From Myrmaecium sp. VS I D KN 1 (lineage: Eukaryota; Ascomycota; Dothideomycetes; Valsariales; Valsariaceae), in NCBI GenBank assembly GCA_019775845.1, contig JADQAV010000041.1:1-64000 (forward strand): 64,000 bases of DNA. The letters run 5' to 3'. Positions 40,027 to 50,678 of the stretch are shown piece after piece; positions within the stretch are counted from its first letter, which is position 1; each line of letters begins with the position of its first letter. The position numbers and the translations under genes are program-made. Below the pieces are notes generated by a model. The model did not search any database. It saw only the letters and a program-made list of their open reading frames with translations, and was not told the DNA's origin.

Positions 40027-41842
40027 ATGGTGCGGCTGGGATACTCGCTAGCAGCCGTGTTGCTCTTCACAGCCTCGATATCAGCTTTCAACTGCTCGAT
40101 CCCTCCGATCTATATCGATATCCGCAAGAGAGCAGTGCAGGGCTCCGACGTGCTCCAGTATGGCTCGGCCATCGGCGTCGGCACCCCCGCCCAGAATCAA
40201 AGTTTGTGGCCTTCGCTGAGTGAGAACGAGACATCGGTGGCAGCGGTCGACTTCTGCGACAATAGCGGGTTGGAGGACTGCCAGAGCTCCACGAGAGGGG
40301 ATTTCGATCCCGTCACCTCCATAACGTAGGGCGTTCAGTTCCGCCTGAGGACATCTTGTATTGACACAACGGACTAGATGGATATCCAACTCTTCGCACA
40401 TCTCCCTCGATAACGGGCATAGCTCAAACGACTCCCTCTTCGGTTCCGACACCGTACATCTGTACACGCAGTTCTTCGCCACAGACCCGGCTTCCGAGGC
40501 GTTCTCACCCAGCACACCTATCCGGGTGGTAACGAACGGGAGCTCCTTCCCAGGTATCGTCGGGTTGGGCAGCTCCTCAAGCTTACTGAACACCCTCTAC
40601 AAAGCCGGTCTCATTGCGAGTCGCACAGCCTCGCTGTACGTCGGAAGCGGATACGATCGAGCTGGCGGGGTGATCAACGGCTCCCTCACGCTGGGCGGAT
40701 ACGACGCCGGACGCTTCTCGGAAACCCCTTACACCTACCCCATGGCCGCCGGCTCCTCCCCCCTGAGCCTCACCGTCATCAACATCACCCTCTCCAACAA
40801 CGCAACCAACACCACCATCTCCACCACGCCATTCCGCGCCCTCCTCTCCACCGACCAACATCCCCTCACCCTCCCCGCGAGCGTCACCGCCCGTCTCGTT
40901 TCCACCCTGAAGCTCGCCTCCAGCGCCGACGGGGGCAACCCGTACTCCGCCCAGGGCGACCACAGCCTGCTCTACACCGCCGCCTCCCCGCGGGCCAACT
41001 ACAGCCTTACGCTCACCCTCGAAGGGGGTCAGCAGGTCACCCTGCCCCCCACCGTCCTCCGCAACGCCACCGCCATATGGACCGCCGGCAGCGCGGACCT
41101 GGCGCCCTTCGCACCCCTTCTGAACGCCTCTACCACCTCCACCACCTCTTCCTCCGCCTCCTCTACCACCTCCACCACCGCCACTACCACCCTCCTCCCG
41201 TCCACAATAAGCAAAAACAAAGGCCAGAGCTTATACGAAGTCGCCGTGAGCGAGCGGAAGCGCTGGAAAACGCGCCGAGCCCGCGCCGCAGACCTCTCCA
41301 CAAACCAAGAGGAAGAAGAGGACGAGGACGAAGACGAAGACGAAGACGAAGACGGACAAGCACACTTCATCCTCGGCGCCGCCTTCCTCAGCCAGCTCTA
41401 CCTTATGCTCGACCACGACAGCGCGCGCTTCCACCTCGCGCCAGCCGCGGCGGCGAGCAGCCCCGCATACGCCCAGCCGCGCACGTGGTGCGCCGGCGCG
41501 GTGCCGACGCCGGCTCCGCACGCGCGGGAGGACACGTTCACGCGACGGGGGTTGGTGGGTGCGGTGCTCGGGGCGGTGCTGGGTGGGGTGGCGGCGGTGG
41601 GGGTTGCGGTTTGGGGGGTCGTGTGGTGGGTGAGGAGACGGAGGGGCGGGGATGCGAGGGCTGGTTGTGGAGTGGCGGATGAGGAGGGGACGGAGTTGAA
41701 GGGGCCGGTTGGGGGTCGGGGTGGGTTGAAGGAGGTTGGGGTGAGGTTTGAGGAGGATGAGGAGGAGAAGGAGGTGGAGGAGGAGGGAGGGAAGAAGAAG
41801 GGGGTTGGAGAGGAGCGGTGGCGGTTCCCGTGGTCTGTTTGA
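40027..41842 (+). CDS. Membrane-anchored aspartic-protease-like protein
   Basis: Two exons, 40027-40325 and 40378-41842, give 587 residues; the junction gives DPVTSITWISNSSHISL. A signal peptide (MVRLGYSLAAVLLFTASISA) precedes an A1-type pepsin fold: YGSAIGVGTPAQNQ, then CDNSGLEDCQSSTRGDFD, FPGIVGLG, GGVINGSLTLGGYDAGRF, and a C-terminal FILGAAFLSQLYLMLDHD strand. The first catalytic triad (normally DTGS/DTGT after the PxQ strand) is replaced by LWPS, and I find no clear second DTG/DSG; FRALLSTDQHPLTLP sits where it should be. A Ser/Thr stretch and an acidic (ED)n run interrupt the C-lobe. A membrane span (LVGAVLGAVLGGVAAVGVAV, about residues 500-525) followed by Arg residues and an acidic cytoplasmic tail make it type I. 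It is probably a non-peptidase homologue at the cell surface. Confidence 0.8.
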
Positions 41843-42326
41843 GTTCCCCTCGTTGCTCTGTGTTGCTTTCTTTTTTCTCTCTCGATCCGTTTGTCGTTTC
41901 TTCTTCCTTTTCTCTCGGATGTTCTGCTTGTCTCTTTCATCATACCCGTATTTCTTTTTTTCTCTCTGTCTTCTGTTCAGATACTGCATTTCAAAGCAAA
42001 GCGAGCGAGCAAGTCCCTTCCCGTTTTCCTATTTTCGTCTCCACCACAAGGATATCCTTCGTGACGTACATAGCAGATGGGACATGCTACTGCTGATGAT
42101 GATGATATGGATACAATACATACTGACACACATATACATACATACTTTTCTTACACACTATTTCCGGTCCCTAATACCCAATCCAAACCAAAGTATTAAA
42201 GAGCCAAAGGCAAACAAAAATACACCAGGACACCACGCCATGCCATGCCATGCCAATGCAAAGTGATACACACAACTGTAACATACATATCCCATCCTCC
42301 ACCCGACTTTCAACCCATCCAACCCC
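41843..42326. other. Intergenic, convergent 3' ends
   Basis: Between the protease-like gene and ceramide glucosyltransferase. T-rich after 41860, then short GAT and CATA repeats near 42090-42150 and a CATGC repeat near 42238-42253. No gene is seen. Confidence 0.5.
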
Positions 42327-44074
42327 CTAATCCCTCCTCCGCTTCCCCCTCTCCCGTCCCCGCCCCTTCCCCACAACCTCATGGACGCGCATGTCCAGGC
42401 CGACCCAGAACCGACGGCCGCGCCAGGAGACTGTGACGCCGCCCCAGACGGCCCAGAGCCAGACGGGCAGGGCGAGGCACTCGCGGCCGAGCCAGGCGGC
42501 CAGCCAGGCGGCAAAGGGCCGGCGGGTGCGGCCGCGCGGCGGCGGGCGCGCGAACTCGGGCGTGCGCTCGTCCACCTCGATCGAGGCGGAGGCGTGCAGG
42601 CGGCGGTAGAGGGTCCAGTCGACGTGGGCCCAGAGGGAGACGCTGGCGAGCCAGAAGAGCAGGCCGGCGCGGAGGTCGCCGACGGGGATGCGGAGCAGGC
42701 GGGTGAGGAAGGGGAGGTGGGTGAGGGCGAAGGCGCCGTAGAGGGAGCAGAGGAGGGATTCCGTGCCCGGCTCGACGAGGGTGGCGAGGGCGACGGTGAA
42801 CTTGCGCACGCGCAGCCAGCGCACGCGTCGGGCGACGTATTCCCGTACGCTCATGCCGGCGGTCGGCTGGATGGCCGGGTCGTGCGGGAGCAGGGCGTGC
42901 TTGCCCCATCGCTCCCCGCGCTCCTCCTCCGGGACCTTCTTGCGCCAGAGGAGGTCACCGATCAGGTGGTCCTCGCAGATGTTGGAGGAGAAGTGGTCGA
43001 TGCCCTGGTTGTGCTCGTTGGAGATTCGGGCGGTGAGGTAGTTGAGGTGGCTGCGGCGGAACATGTTGGACTTGCCGACGATGCAGGGCGCGACGAGAAC
43101 CGTATTGATTGCGGTGTAAAACTTGGCGTGGGCGGAGGCCATGAACAGTTCTTCGAGACGGCCGCCAGAGGTGGACAGAAGGCCTGTTGGGTTGGGACGA
43201 GCGTGGTGACTCGAATAGCCGTGGGCAGAGACGCTGGAGGAGCCGCAGGGGGAGCCAGGACGGGGGGACGGGTTGAGGAGACGCTCAGCCTCTTCGCCAG
43301 CCGCCTCAGGGGAGAAGTCTCCATCGGTGTCAACAACCAGCGGAAGTTGGTGGACGAACTTGTTTTTACGCTGACCGCCATAGCCGCAGAGAAGGTCGAC
43401 CATGCGGCCTGCCACACCTCTTCCGATCCACACGTTGCAGTCGAGGATCCAGACGATGTCGCCCTTGGCCTCCCTGTATGCTCGACTCATATTTCTGATC
43501 TTGGGATTCGGCCCCAGCGTCTCGTTGATATGTTCCTCCTGCAGCGCCGGGTCTTCCTCCTCAACGAAGATGTGGACATCGTGTTCCGGGAAGTCGCGGA
43601 GAAGCTGCTCGAGCACCGGCAGGGATGGATCGGAGCGGGATGAAATGCAAAAGTAGATCGTGAGCCTGTCTCGCGGGTATTCCTGGTGGAAGGTGGCGGC
43701 CAGGCAGTCGTAGAGGTTCGGCTCCAGCCCTTTGATCGGACGGATGACGGTGACATGGGGTGGAGGTGTAGACGGGTCGGCGGTGCAGAGAGCTGGCGGA
43801 GCAGGCCGTCGGTAATGTCGTCGTCTAGGAGGAAGATGCTGTTAATCGCTGGCACATAGATCACTAGGGGAGGACTGCGCATGGGGGAAATTGCTCTCAA
43901 TGGCAGTGGGAAGACGTACATCTGGGTATAGCCTATGGCGCAGACGAGCGTCACGGCGAGGTACCAGACGAAGCAGACCGTCGCCAGCACCTCGACCAGT
44001 GGGGAGACATGCTGGGCTCCAGAATCCGTGCCGGAAGACCTGGCGCCAGCAACCGTGAGGTTTTCTTGTGGCAT
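42327..44074 (-). CDS. gcs: Ceramide glucosyltransferase (glucosylceramide synthase)
   Basis: Transfers glucose from UDP-glucose to ceramide on Golgi membranes, making fungal glucosylceramide. Two exons, 44074-43920 and 43824-42327, are joined over a 95-nt intron and give 550 residues. The junction gives [15 protein letters not shown]. An N-terminal membrane span ([20 protein letters not shown]) is followed by the GT21 domain: [33 protein letters not shown] (D1/D2 region), [28 protein letters not shown] (D3) and the RRVRW form of the (Q/R)xxRW motif. Hydrophobic C-terminal segments ([33 protein letters not shown]) and a basic tail follow. An inserted Ser/Pro-rich loop after [11 protein letters not shown] is typical of fungal forms. 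High GC3 leaves a 420-codon antisense frame open. Confidence 0.94.
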
Positions 44075-44770
44075 GCGCCTGCGTTGAGCCGAGCTGGATG
44101 GCTGGAGAGCTGGTGGGCGTTGCAGAAGGTTTTTGGTAGCTCTCGGAGCTCTCGGAGATGGCGACGGTCAACACTGGATGCCCGCGAGGAGGATGACTAA
44201 TACGCGACCGTTGCTGTTACTGGCATGCGCTATAAGGACCGCGCCAAATAAATGCCGCAAAGCACAACTTGCCCTTTCGGCGATCCTAATACCTTTATGA
44301 ATGGTGATAGGGCTTTATAGCTGTTGTTGTTATCGTCGTTGCAGCTTGTGCTGTGTTCATTCTGCACGGCAAGGCTGAAACCGCGCTGAAGCTTGGTCCC
44401 TTACACACGACAGAGGTGCATAACCGTCCTTCATTGCTTTCATCGTTTCTACATGGCTAGCTGCAATGAATCAAGGAAAGAACGCATACGGGCACGTTTT
44501 CAACACTACTTCTTCCATCACACCTAAATCATGACATGGCTCTAGAAAGTTCATTGCGTGCCTCCCAAGGTCTGAAGATACACATTGCGGGATGGACGCC
44601 GGTCAAATAATGGAGCGAGGCATGAGAAGAAAGGCGGATGGTGGGACGTCAAGCTTCGGAAGCGAAACATATCAAGGAAATAAAAGGGCATCCCAATGCG
44701 GGGTTCATCAATCATAATTCGTGAAGGGTGTGGCCGTTACCTCGTAAGAGCGTCAACATGGCGCCCGTCA
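44075..44770. other. Intergenic
   Basis: 5' region of ceramide glucosyltransferase and 3' flank of the next minus-strand gene. No coding frame above 60 codons that looks real. Confidence 0.5.
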
Positions 44771-45979
44771 TCACATCCCGGCAGCAGCTTTAGCCTTTGA
44801 GCTGCTGGAGGATTTCAACAAGTCTTTTAGCTTCGACTCGGCGGAGAGCATCTCCTGTGTGTGCGTGGATGTCGCTGCTGAAGCAGCTTCCCGATTCCAA
44901 GGCATCCACGAAGCAAATGAGGAGGAAAGCCTTTTGGACTGGGCCCAGGAAAGGCCTGTCGAGGTGGACACTTGACGATGATGCGCGGCAGATGCTGCCT
45001 TGACAGGGGCGTCCTCCACCGCGGTGGTGGTTTCGAGCGAAACATGGTTTGAGGGGGTGGGGTTGGATATCAGGTTCTGAAACAACGCCTGATCCTCAGA
45101 GGGTGCATTCACAGGAGTCTTCTGGATATTCGAGGACCTGCCTGCTGTACCCTCGGAGTCTTCATGCTGACTCTCTGACGCGGAACGTTTCCCTGAGATG
45201 ATGCTTCGCAGGGAACCGTACGCCGAAGTCTTCGACTTGCCTCCAAGGCTGGCCGGACGACTTCCGTTCGTCAATCTCTCGCTGCTTGCAGAGGCCTCTG
45301 GCACAGCAGCCAGGCTGTGGTCGAGGATGTGTCGAGCTCCAACACCGCTATACCGATTCCGAGCACTTGCTGTGACTTCACCTTGAGGCGGCAAGTGGGC
45401 AGAATGCTCGCTGGCCAGACTCATCCTGCTACGGGCGCATATCTCCGCTATAGCATCCAGAGCTTCTTGTATTTCGGGCTCAATTGCCCTGAGGATGCCA
45501 TCAAAAGCAAACGCCTCGACCGGAGGAAGCTCAGCGTTCCGGTCCATCGCCGGCGAGGACTTTGAGCGAGAATGTTTAGGTGCGGCACGTGGGGCGGTGT
45601 AGGTACGGACGACGACTGGCTGAGAGGAGAGCGAGGTCTGCGTATCAGCAGTTTTGGTGGCAGACTTGTGTCGAAACCGAGAGCGGAATGCCCCCAGTGG
45701 CTCAAGGAAGGCGCCGCTTGAGCGAGAAGGCAATGCGGGGTCGTGAGGCCGGAGAGTTTTGCTGCTGGACGATGCTCTTGAGGCCTCTGAGCTCCAAATA
45801 GTGGAGAAGATGCCCAGGGGCGTTGAATGGCCGGTGGTCACGGCAGATTGCGGTGGATGTTCGACGGAGAGGTAGGAGGAGAGATTCTGATGGGAAAGGC
45901 CGTAGCGGACATCATCGGGTGGGTCAGAGACGGTTTGAGGGGCGCTGGAGGACATAGTGGGATGGGATGGCAGTGGCAT
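44771..45979 (-). CDS. Ser-rich fungal protein of unknown function
   Basis: Single-exon frame of 402 residues from the ATG at 45979; the frame is open a little further but without ATG, and a second ATG at 45955 (MSSSAPQTVSD) is an equally good start. The protein is Ser/Ala-rich and mostly disordered. The most ordered-looking part is a helix near residues 160-190 (FAFDGILRAIEPEIQEALDAI, then AEICARSRMSL). A basic patch (RSRFRHKSATK) and the segment AQSKRLSSSFASWMPWNREA near the C-terminus could be short binding motifs. The C-terminus is a Ser/Lys/Ala run. I do not recognise a family. Confidence 0.72.
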   Translation of the reverse strand: MPLPSHPTMSSSAPQTVSDPPDDVRYGLSHQNLSSYLSVEHPPQSAVTTGHSTPLGIFSTIWSSEASRASSSSKTLRPHDPALPSRSSGAFLEPLGAFRSRFRHKSATKTADTQTSLSSQPVVVRTYTAPRAAPKHSRSKSSPAMDRNAELPPVEAFAFDGILRAIEPEIQEALDAIAEICARSRMSLASEHSAHLPPQGEVTASARNRYSGVGARHILDHSLAAVPEASASSERLTNGSRPASLGGKSKTSAYGSLRSIISGKRSASESQHEDSEGTAGRSSNIQKTPVNAPSEDQALFQNLISNPTPSNHVSLETTTAVEDAPVKAASAAHHRQVSTSTGLSWAQSKRLSSSFASWMPWNREAASAATSTHTQEMLSAESKLKDLLKSSSSSKAKAAAGM

Positions 45980-46708
45980 GCAGGCGGGCGAGGAGCGCAC
46001 AGGTGGAGGATATGTGGTTGTTGGGTTGTGGATGGAATCTCCTGCAGTGCCGGGTGACGGGATGGGCTAGCACTGGCTAGTAGTCAAGCTCTGCGTAGCT
46101 ACTCCAACAGCTGAGCAGCAAGGTCGACTCGACTCTTTATGAGCAGGGTGGTGCGCTGCATGTGGCATGGCTTGCCTGCATAAGCCAATCCGGTTGTACG
46201 TCGGCTTTATGCGGGGGAGACGGGAACTCAAGCCGGGGCCGAACATCGGACGTGGAACTTTGCGGGGATCGGGACTCGACGGGAGTAGCTTCCGGTTAGT
46301 CATCCGTAACGCTTTTGGGTAGGTATTTACGCTGGCGATAGATAACTTACAGTACGTACTCCGGAGTAGTGCAGACTTCCGTCCTTCCACACTCTCTCTT
46401 ATTGAGATCATGATAGCAAAAGCATCAGATCCTGACATTGGATAAGCCGCCGCAGGGCATACCGGCGCCATACATTTTGTCGCCACAGCATTGACCGCTC
46501 TTGAGGACGACTACGCACGTCCGCGTACCTCTTCTGCCAGTCGCCATATCTAGGTGCAGTTCTTGTCACAGTCAATGTCTACAACGTCCTTCTAAGCAGA
46601 TTCACACCCTTCATGCGTTACCAGAAGTCTCACATCCGTTGTCGGTCATGATGGCGCCTTGACTTGATCCGTCATTCCGTTTCTCTGTCAATTATACCAC
46701 CTCTGTCC
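45980..46708. other. Divergent promoter region
   Basis: Between the Ser-rich gene (minus) and the F-box gene (plus). A minus-strand frame of 139 codons (46067-46486) has an arbitrary product. Nothing else is seen. Confidence 0.45.
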
Positions 46709-47824
46709 ATGGCCGCAAGAATGCGGTCACCAGATATCCTCCTCCATGTTATTGATTTCTGCGACCTCGATACGCTGCTCTCTCTTCGCTTGACCAGTCG
46801 CACAATATGCGACTTGGTCTCCAACTATGAGTCGTCGATCGCCATCGCCGTGGCACGAAACACCTTTCCCCAATGCAAGTTACTTCTGACGCTTGAAGAT
46901 GATGAGAGGTACTCGATAGATTGGCTCGTCGGCCTGATCCCCAAACATCTGGCTGCCATATTACTGGATTGCGAAGGCCATCCAGATTCGCCTCACGAAT
47001 GGCGGATCTCGGCCGAAGATCCACTTGGGAAGCCTCTTCGCGAGCAGTTGGAGCGTGGCTGGCGGATCCTGAACAAGATCTCCCACATTTCCCGTGGAGT
47101 GGGCAACGTCCCAGATGAGAAGATACCCCCAATTGTAAGGAAAAAGGGAGGCGGGCAGGGCTCCGCGTTAACACGTCCAAAGCCCTCTATGGCTCTAAGA
47201 GCGAGGCGTGAGAATCTGGTGTTGGAGAGACAGAGGGAGTTTCTTAGCACTTTGTCCGAGCACGAAGTCAAATCATTCTGGTTGCTGGACTCTTGTTTGG
47301 TCAAAAGCATGGGCCGCAAGCGCATGAGGCTCCGTCACTCGAAATCCGACATGATTAACTCCTGGATACCCTGGTTCATCTATCGGAACGGCCCACGAAT
47401 CTTCTGGGAACAGTGGTGGAAGGGTAAAGACCATCAGACACCTTATGAGGAAACGAAAGGACTGCCGAGCCAATCGCTCTACGAACGAATGCTGCTGAGC
47501 TATGCTCAACGAACACCTGATGAGCTGGAGATTGAAATTCTGTCAGCCAGTCGTACCCACTCCTACTTTTCGTCTCACATTGGCTCCTCGGCAGCGCGTG
47601 TTGACGATTATATAGATGCTGTTCGCAGTCATCAGGTCCAACACTTCAACGAGAAGGGCCAACCCCTTGACGTCTGCGTGCCCACGCTGGCATGCGTGCC
47701 ATTCCTCATCTCTCAAAGATATCCCGCTCGCCCGGATCGTGCATCCGCAGCTTCTCTACCCAACAGGTTTCGCGGTGACAGGGACCAAGAGAGGGTCAAT
47801 AGGAGAAGTCGCCCTCTAACCTAA
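46709..47824 (+). CDS. F-box protein
   Basis: Frame of 371 residues from the ATG at 46709 (MAARMRSPDILLHVIDF). Residues about 5-50 fit an F-box (SPDILLHVIDFCDLDTLLSL, then RLTSRTICDLVSNYE), the Skp1-binding part of SCF ubiquitin ligases. The rest (WISAEDPLG.., WFIYRNGPRIFWEQWWKG, DELEIEILSASRTHSYF) follows the layout of many fungal F-box proteins whose substrate domain is unnamed. The last 60 residues become basic and low in hydrophobic content, which may mean the true 3' end is spliced differently. The substrate is unknown. Confidence 0.75.
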   Translation: MAARMRSPDILLHVIDFCDLDTLLSLRLTSRTICDLVSNYESSIAIAVARNTFPQCKLLLTLEDDERYSIDWLVGLIPKHLAAILLDCEGHPDSPHEWRISAEDPLGKPLREQLERGWRILNKISHISRGVGNVPDEKIPPIVRKKGGGQGSALTRPKPSMALRARRENLVLERQREFLSTLSEHEVKSFWLLDSCLVKSMGRKRMRLRHSKSDMINSWIPWFIYRNGPRIFWEQWWKGKDHQTPYEETKGLPSQSLYERMLLSYAQRTPDELEIEILSASRTHSYFSSHIGSSAARVDDYIDAVRSHQVQHFNEKGQPLDVCVPTLACVPFLISQRYPARPDRASAASLPNRFRGDRDQERVNRRSRPLT

Positions 47825-48269
47825 ATGGTCAGAACGGCGATCATTGCGCCACGCCGTTACCAACGTATGTCATCCCTCAGGGTCTGCCGCTGCCCGCCAG
47901 CATTCCTCGGTTCGGGATGCAGTTCCTAACGGCAGGGGTCGGCCCGCTTTCACCGGGCGGCAGATGGCTGGAATGCAGAGTCAACACAAGAGCCGTCGCT
48001 ATGCCCGTCCTCGTGCGAGGGGTGGGATGCGTTCTTTGTATCGTTTGCGATGGAGATTCTGTAGCCGGGCAACGGATGGAGACCATGTTTGCTCTTCAGG
48101 TGCCTTGCCTCGCTCTCTGGCAGTTTCCTTCCTCCCAAAAGCTACAATCTTCACCTTTTCTGCAACAGTCACATCAAGAGATATCACAGGCAAAACCTAC
48201 TACTACTCCTGCTCTCCTTGCTCTTCGAAATTGAGAACGTTCTTCGGGACTCGCGCATAGGCGGGCAGG
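47825..48269. other. Intergenic
   Basis: Overlapping frames of 60-138 codons on both strands with arbitrary products. Probably the F-box 3' UTR and the leader of the four-TM gene. Nothing else is seen. Confidence 0.4.
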
Positions 48270-50272
48270 ATGCCATCAGGTCTTCATTCGCTGCGGCGGC
48301 GAAAAGGACCCAGCACGGATCGACGGGGATGGACTCTACTTCTCATCAGGATCTGCTTAACTGTGCTGCTCATAACCTCATCTCTCGCTTTGATCGCGAC
48401 TCTCTATCTTTTGGGATCGGATGGAGGAGACGTGACGCTACTGCCATCCGAGATCCTAACATTCGGCGCCATAAGTTGTCGGGTCGCAATGCCATGGCTC
48501 AGCTAACGATCCATACAGTCAGCCGTCTCCGTAACCTACGTGGTTCTGCACTCCTATGTCTCGCAAAGGGAGAAGACATGGTCGGAAGAACGGTTGCAAA
48601 GGTCTTTCCTCGCGAAGGCCTGCTACATTGCGATACGCCTTGCTGTCACGCTCTGCATCCTGTGGCTTCTGGTGTCAGGCTGGAATCTCATCGTAGCGGC
48701 ACGGCAGCCCATATGCCTTCCAAAAGGCACTGCAGGAGGTGCATGGGAGGTCGGAACGACATGTGCCTTTGGAAGATTTGGTGCCGCTATGTCAATAATT
48801 GCCCTGTAGGTGCTAGTTGTTAATGATGAGGGGATGGTCATGCTGACAGATACAGGATGTCCTCTTGCACACTTTTCGGCATTCTGACCATCGTACGACG
48901 ACCATTCGAGGCACATCTTCTAAGCCATAGCCCAAGGGTTTCAAGTGGATCGAGCGACCGCTCGGAGTTGATGTCGGCCTCCTGCGATGCTTCACTCAGC
49001 TCCGAGAAGACTGCGGAAACGCATTCCGCCAAAAGTACCGAGACTGATCCGATTCAGCAGCGGCCTCAGACTGCTTCACCCGCTCCTAGAGTCGGTCTAG
49101 GCATCTTCGACACCCTGGACTTCTGCTCATTCAGAGCATACTCCTATGACCAGAGCCATAGCACCCCCGATCTCTCTGGTCAGATCTCCCGGCGAGGCTC
49201 CACCTCGAACTCTACGACCCCCTATGCCCATGCCTCCCAACTCTACAGTCCCCGCGCCAGCTCTACCCTACTTCCGCTCGCTCTCAATCCCTTCATTGCT
49301 ACTTCTCCAAGTTACCTTCTTCCAATAACCACAACCCCCTTCCTCCCCGTCCACGCCATTCCTCTTCCCCCTTCACGTCGCCCCTCTTACGCTTCACCCA
49401 CCATCCCACCACCATTATCACCATCTTTCAAACCATCAGCAAGCGCAACCACCAGCCCAAATCCCCATTCCGCTTACCTTCGCACCCCGCCACCCAGCCA
49501 CTTCCCCACCTCCGCCATCCGCGCCATCCACCCTCCCTGCACCCTCCAGCGCCTCCAACGCCAGCACATCCGCGCCCACTCATGGACGCCAGGCATCCAG
49601 ACCTTCCCTAGCCGCCAACTGAGCAGCAGCTCCCGGAAACCCCCGCACCATCACTTCCACCACCACCGCTTCACCCCTTCCAACCCGAGCCTACTGGAGA
49701 GCGAGGCCACCGCCTCCTTCTCGTCATCATCACAGCGTTCGGACGAGACGGGACCTGGATCCGCGACGGCGACGATGACGACAACCATTACCACCACCTC
49801 GACAGGGGCGTCCTGCGCCACCGCTCCGACGGAGGTGAGCGGGGCCAGCGATGGTCATGTAGCTTCAACCGCTTCCCGCACGACAACGAGCGAGGCCGAC
49901 GACGATGACGCATGCACATCCATCTCCTCCCTCGCCCTCAGCGCGGCGGCGGGGTTGGCGGCGCGCGGCCGGCGGGAGACCGAGCTCCGGGCGGGGTGGT
50001 CGGGGAAGCCGCGGATGAGCGGGGTCGTGGCGCGGAGGGTGCCGGTGCCGGACGGAGCCCGCTGGATCGGGGTGCGGGAGGATGAGGGAGAGGGAGGCAG
50101 GGCGGTGACTGACGTTGCGGTCAAGCGGAGGAGTCGCAGCGCTGAGGCCCCGGGAGGCGCGTCGACGGGGAAGAGGAGGAGGGGTATTGGTGTTGGCGTG
50201 GGTGTGGGCGTTATGGGTCAGAGGACAAGTTCGGAGGGTGGACGAAGGGGCTTGTCGTCGGGCTTGGAATGA
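48270..50272 (+). CDS. Four-TM membrane protein with long Ser/Pro-rich tail
   Basis: Proposed exons 48270-48474, 48523-48805 and 48856-50272 give 634 residues. The second intron (50 nt, branch GCTGAC) is clear and rebuilds AAMSIIALMSSCTLFGILTIV. The first (48 nt) has a weak donor, GTTGTC, but a good branch (GCTAAC) and is the choice that keeps phase, giving LTFGAITVSVTYVVLHSYV. Four membrane spans result: about 21-46, 60-81, 98-125 and 150-175, spaced like small MARVEL-type proteins. After residue 185 a 450-residue tail follows, rich in Ser, Pro, Thr and His (HHHFHHHRF), then charged and Gly-rich. The tail is probably cytoplasmic and phosphorylated. I do not recognise a named family; the role is unknown. 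Confidence 0.65.
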
Positions 50273-50678
50273 GTTGTGCGTGAGAGCGTGCCTTTCCGTT
50301 ATGCTAAAGATGAAGGGTTGGATGGGGGAACGGGTACCGGCGGACGAATAGTCGTGGATAGATACACATATATATCTTCTTCACTTATATCAAAACGGAA
50401 TCATCGTCGGTGTGCTTGGTCACTCCTCTCTTGTTACAGCTATGCTTGAAAAACAAGGCATATTCTCATTGTTTGCCAAAAAGAACATATCCCCTCACAA
50501 CCTTCGCCTTCTTCATGCCTGTTGTCTCTCTGCTTTTCTTAGATACTTCTGTGTACGTAGAGAAGATGATATACATGTGTACAATGAAAGATATAGATAA
50601 AAAAACAACATCAGAATGGAAAGAGGCGAAGACACAGGGCAACCTGATGCCATGCCCCGTCTTCCTTCCCCGTTACGC
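50273..50678. other. Intergenic, convergent 3' ends
   Basis: 3' UTRs of the four-TM gene and of the rhamnogalacturonase gene. No gene is seen. Confidence 0.5.

Noticed and set aside
40583-40963. 126-codon minus-strand frame
   Set aside because: Gly/Val/Glu-rich antisense shadow of the protease-like gene.
42381-43643. 420-codon plus-strand frame
   Set aside because: Antisense shadow of ceramide glucosyltransferase; Glu/Gly/Ala-rich arbitrary product.
47844-48260. 138-codon frame between the F-box and four-TM genes
   Set aside because: Overlapped by other frames on both strands, Arg/Ser-rich and without motif; more likely UTR.
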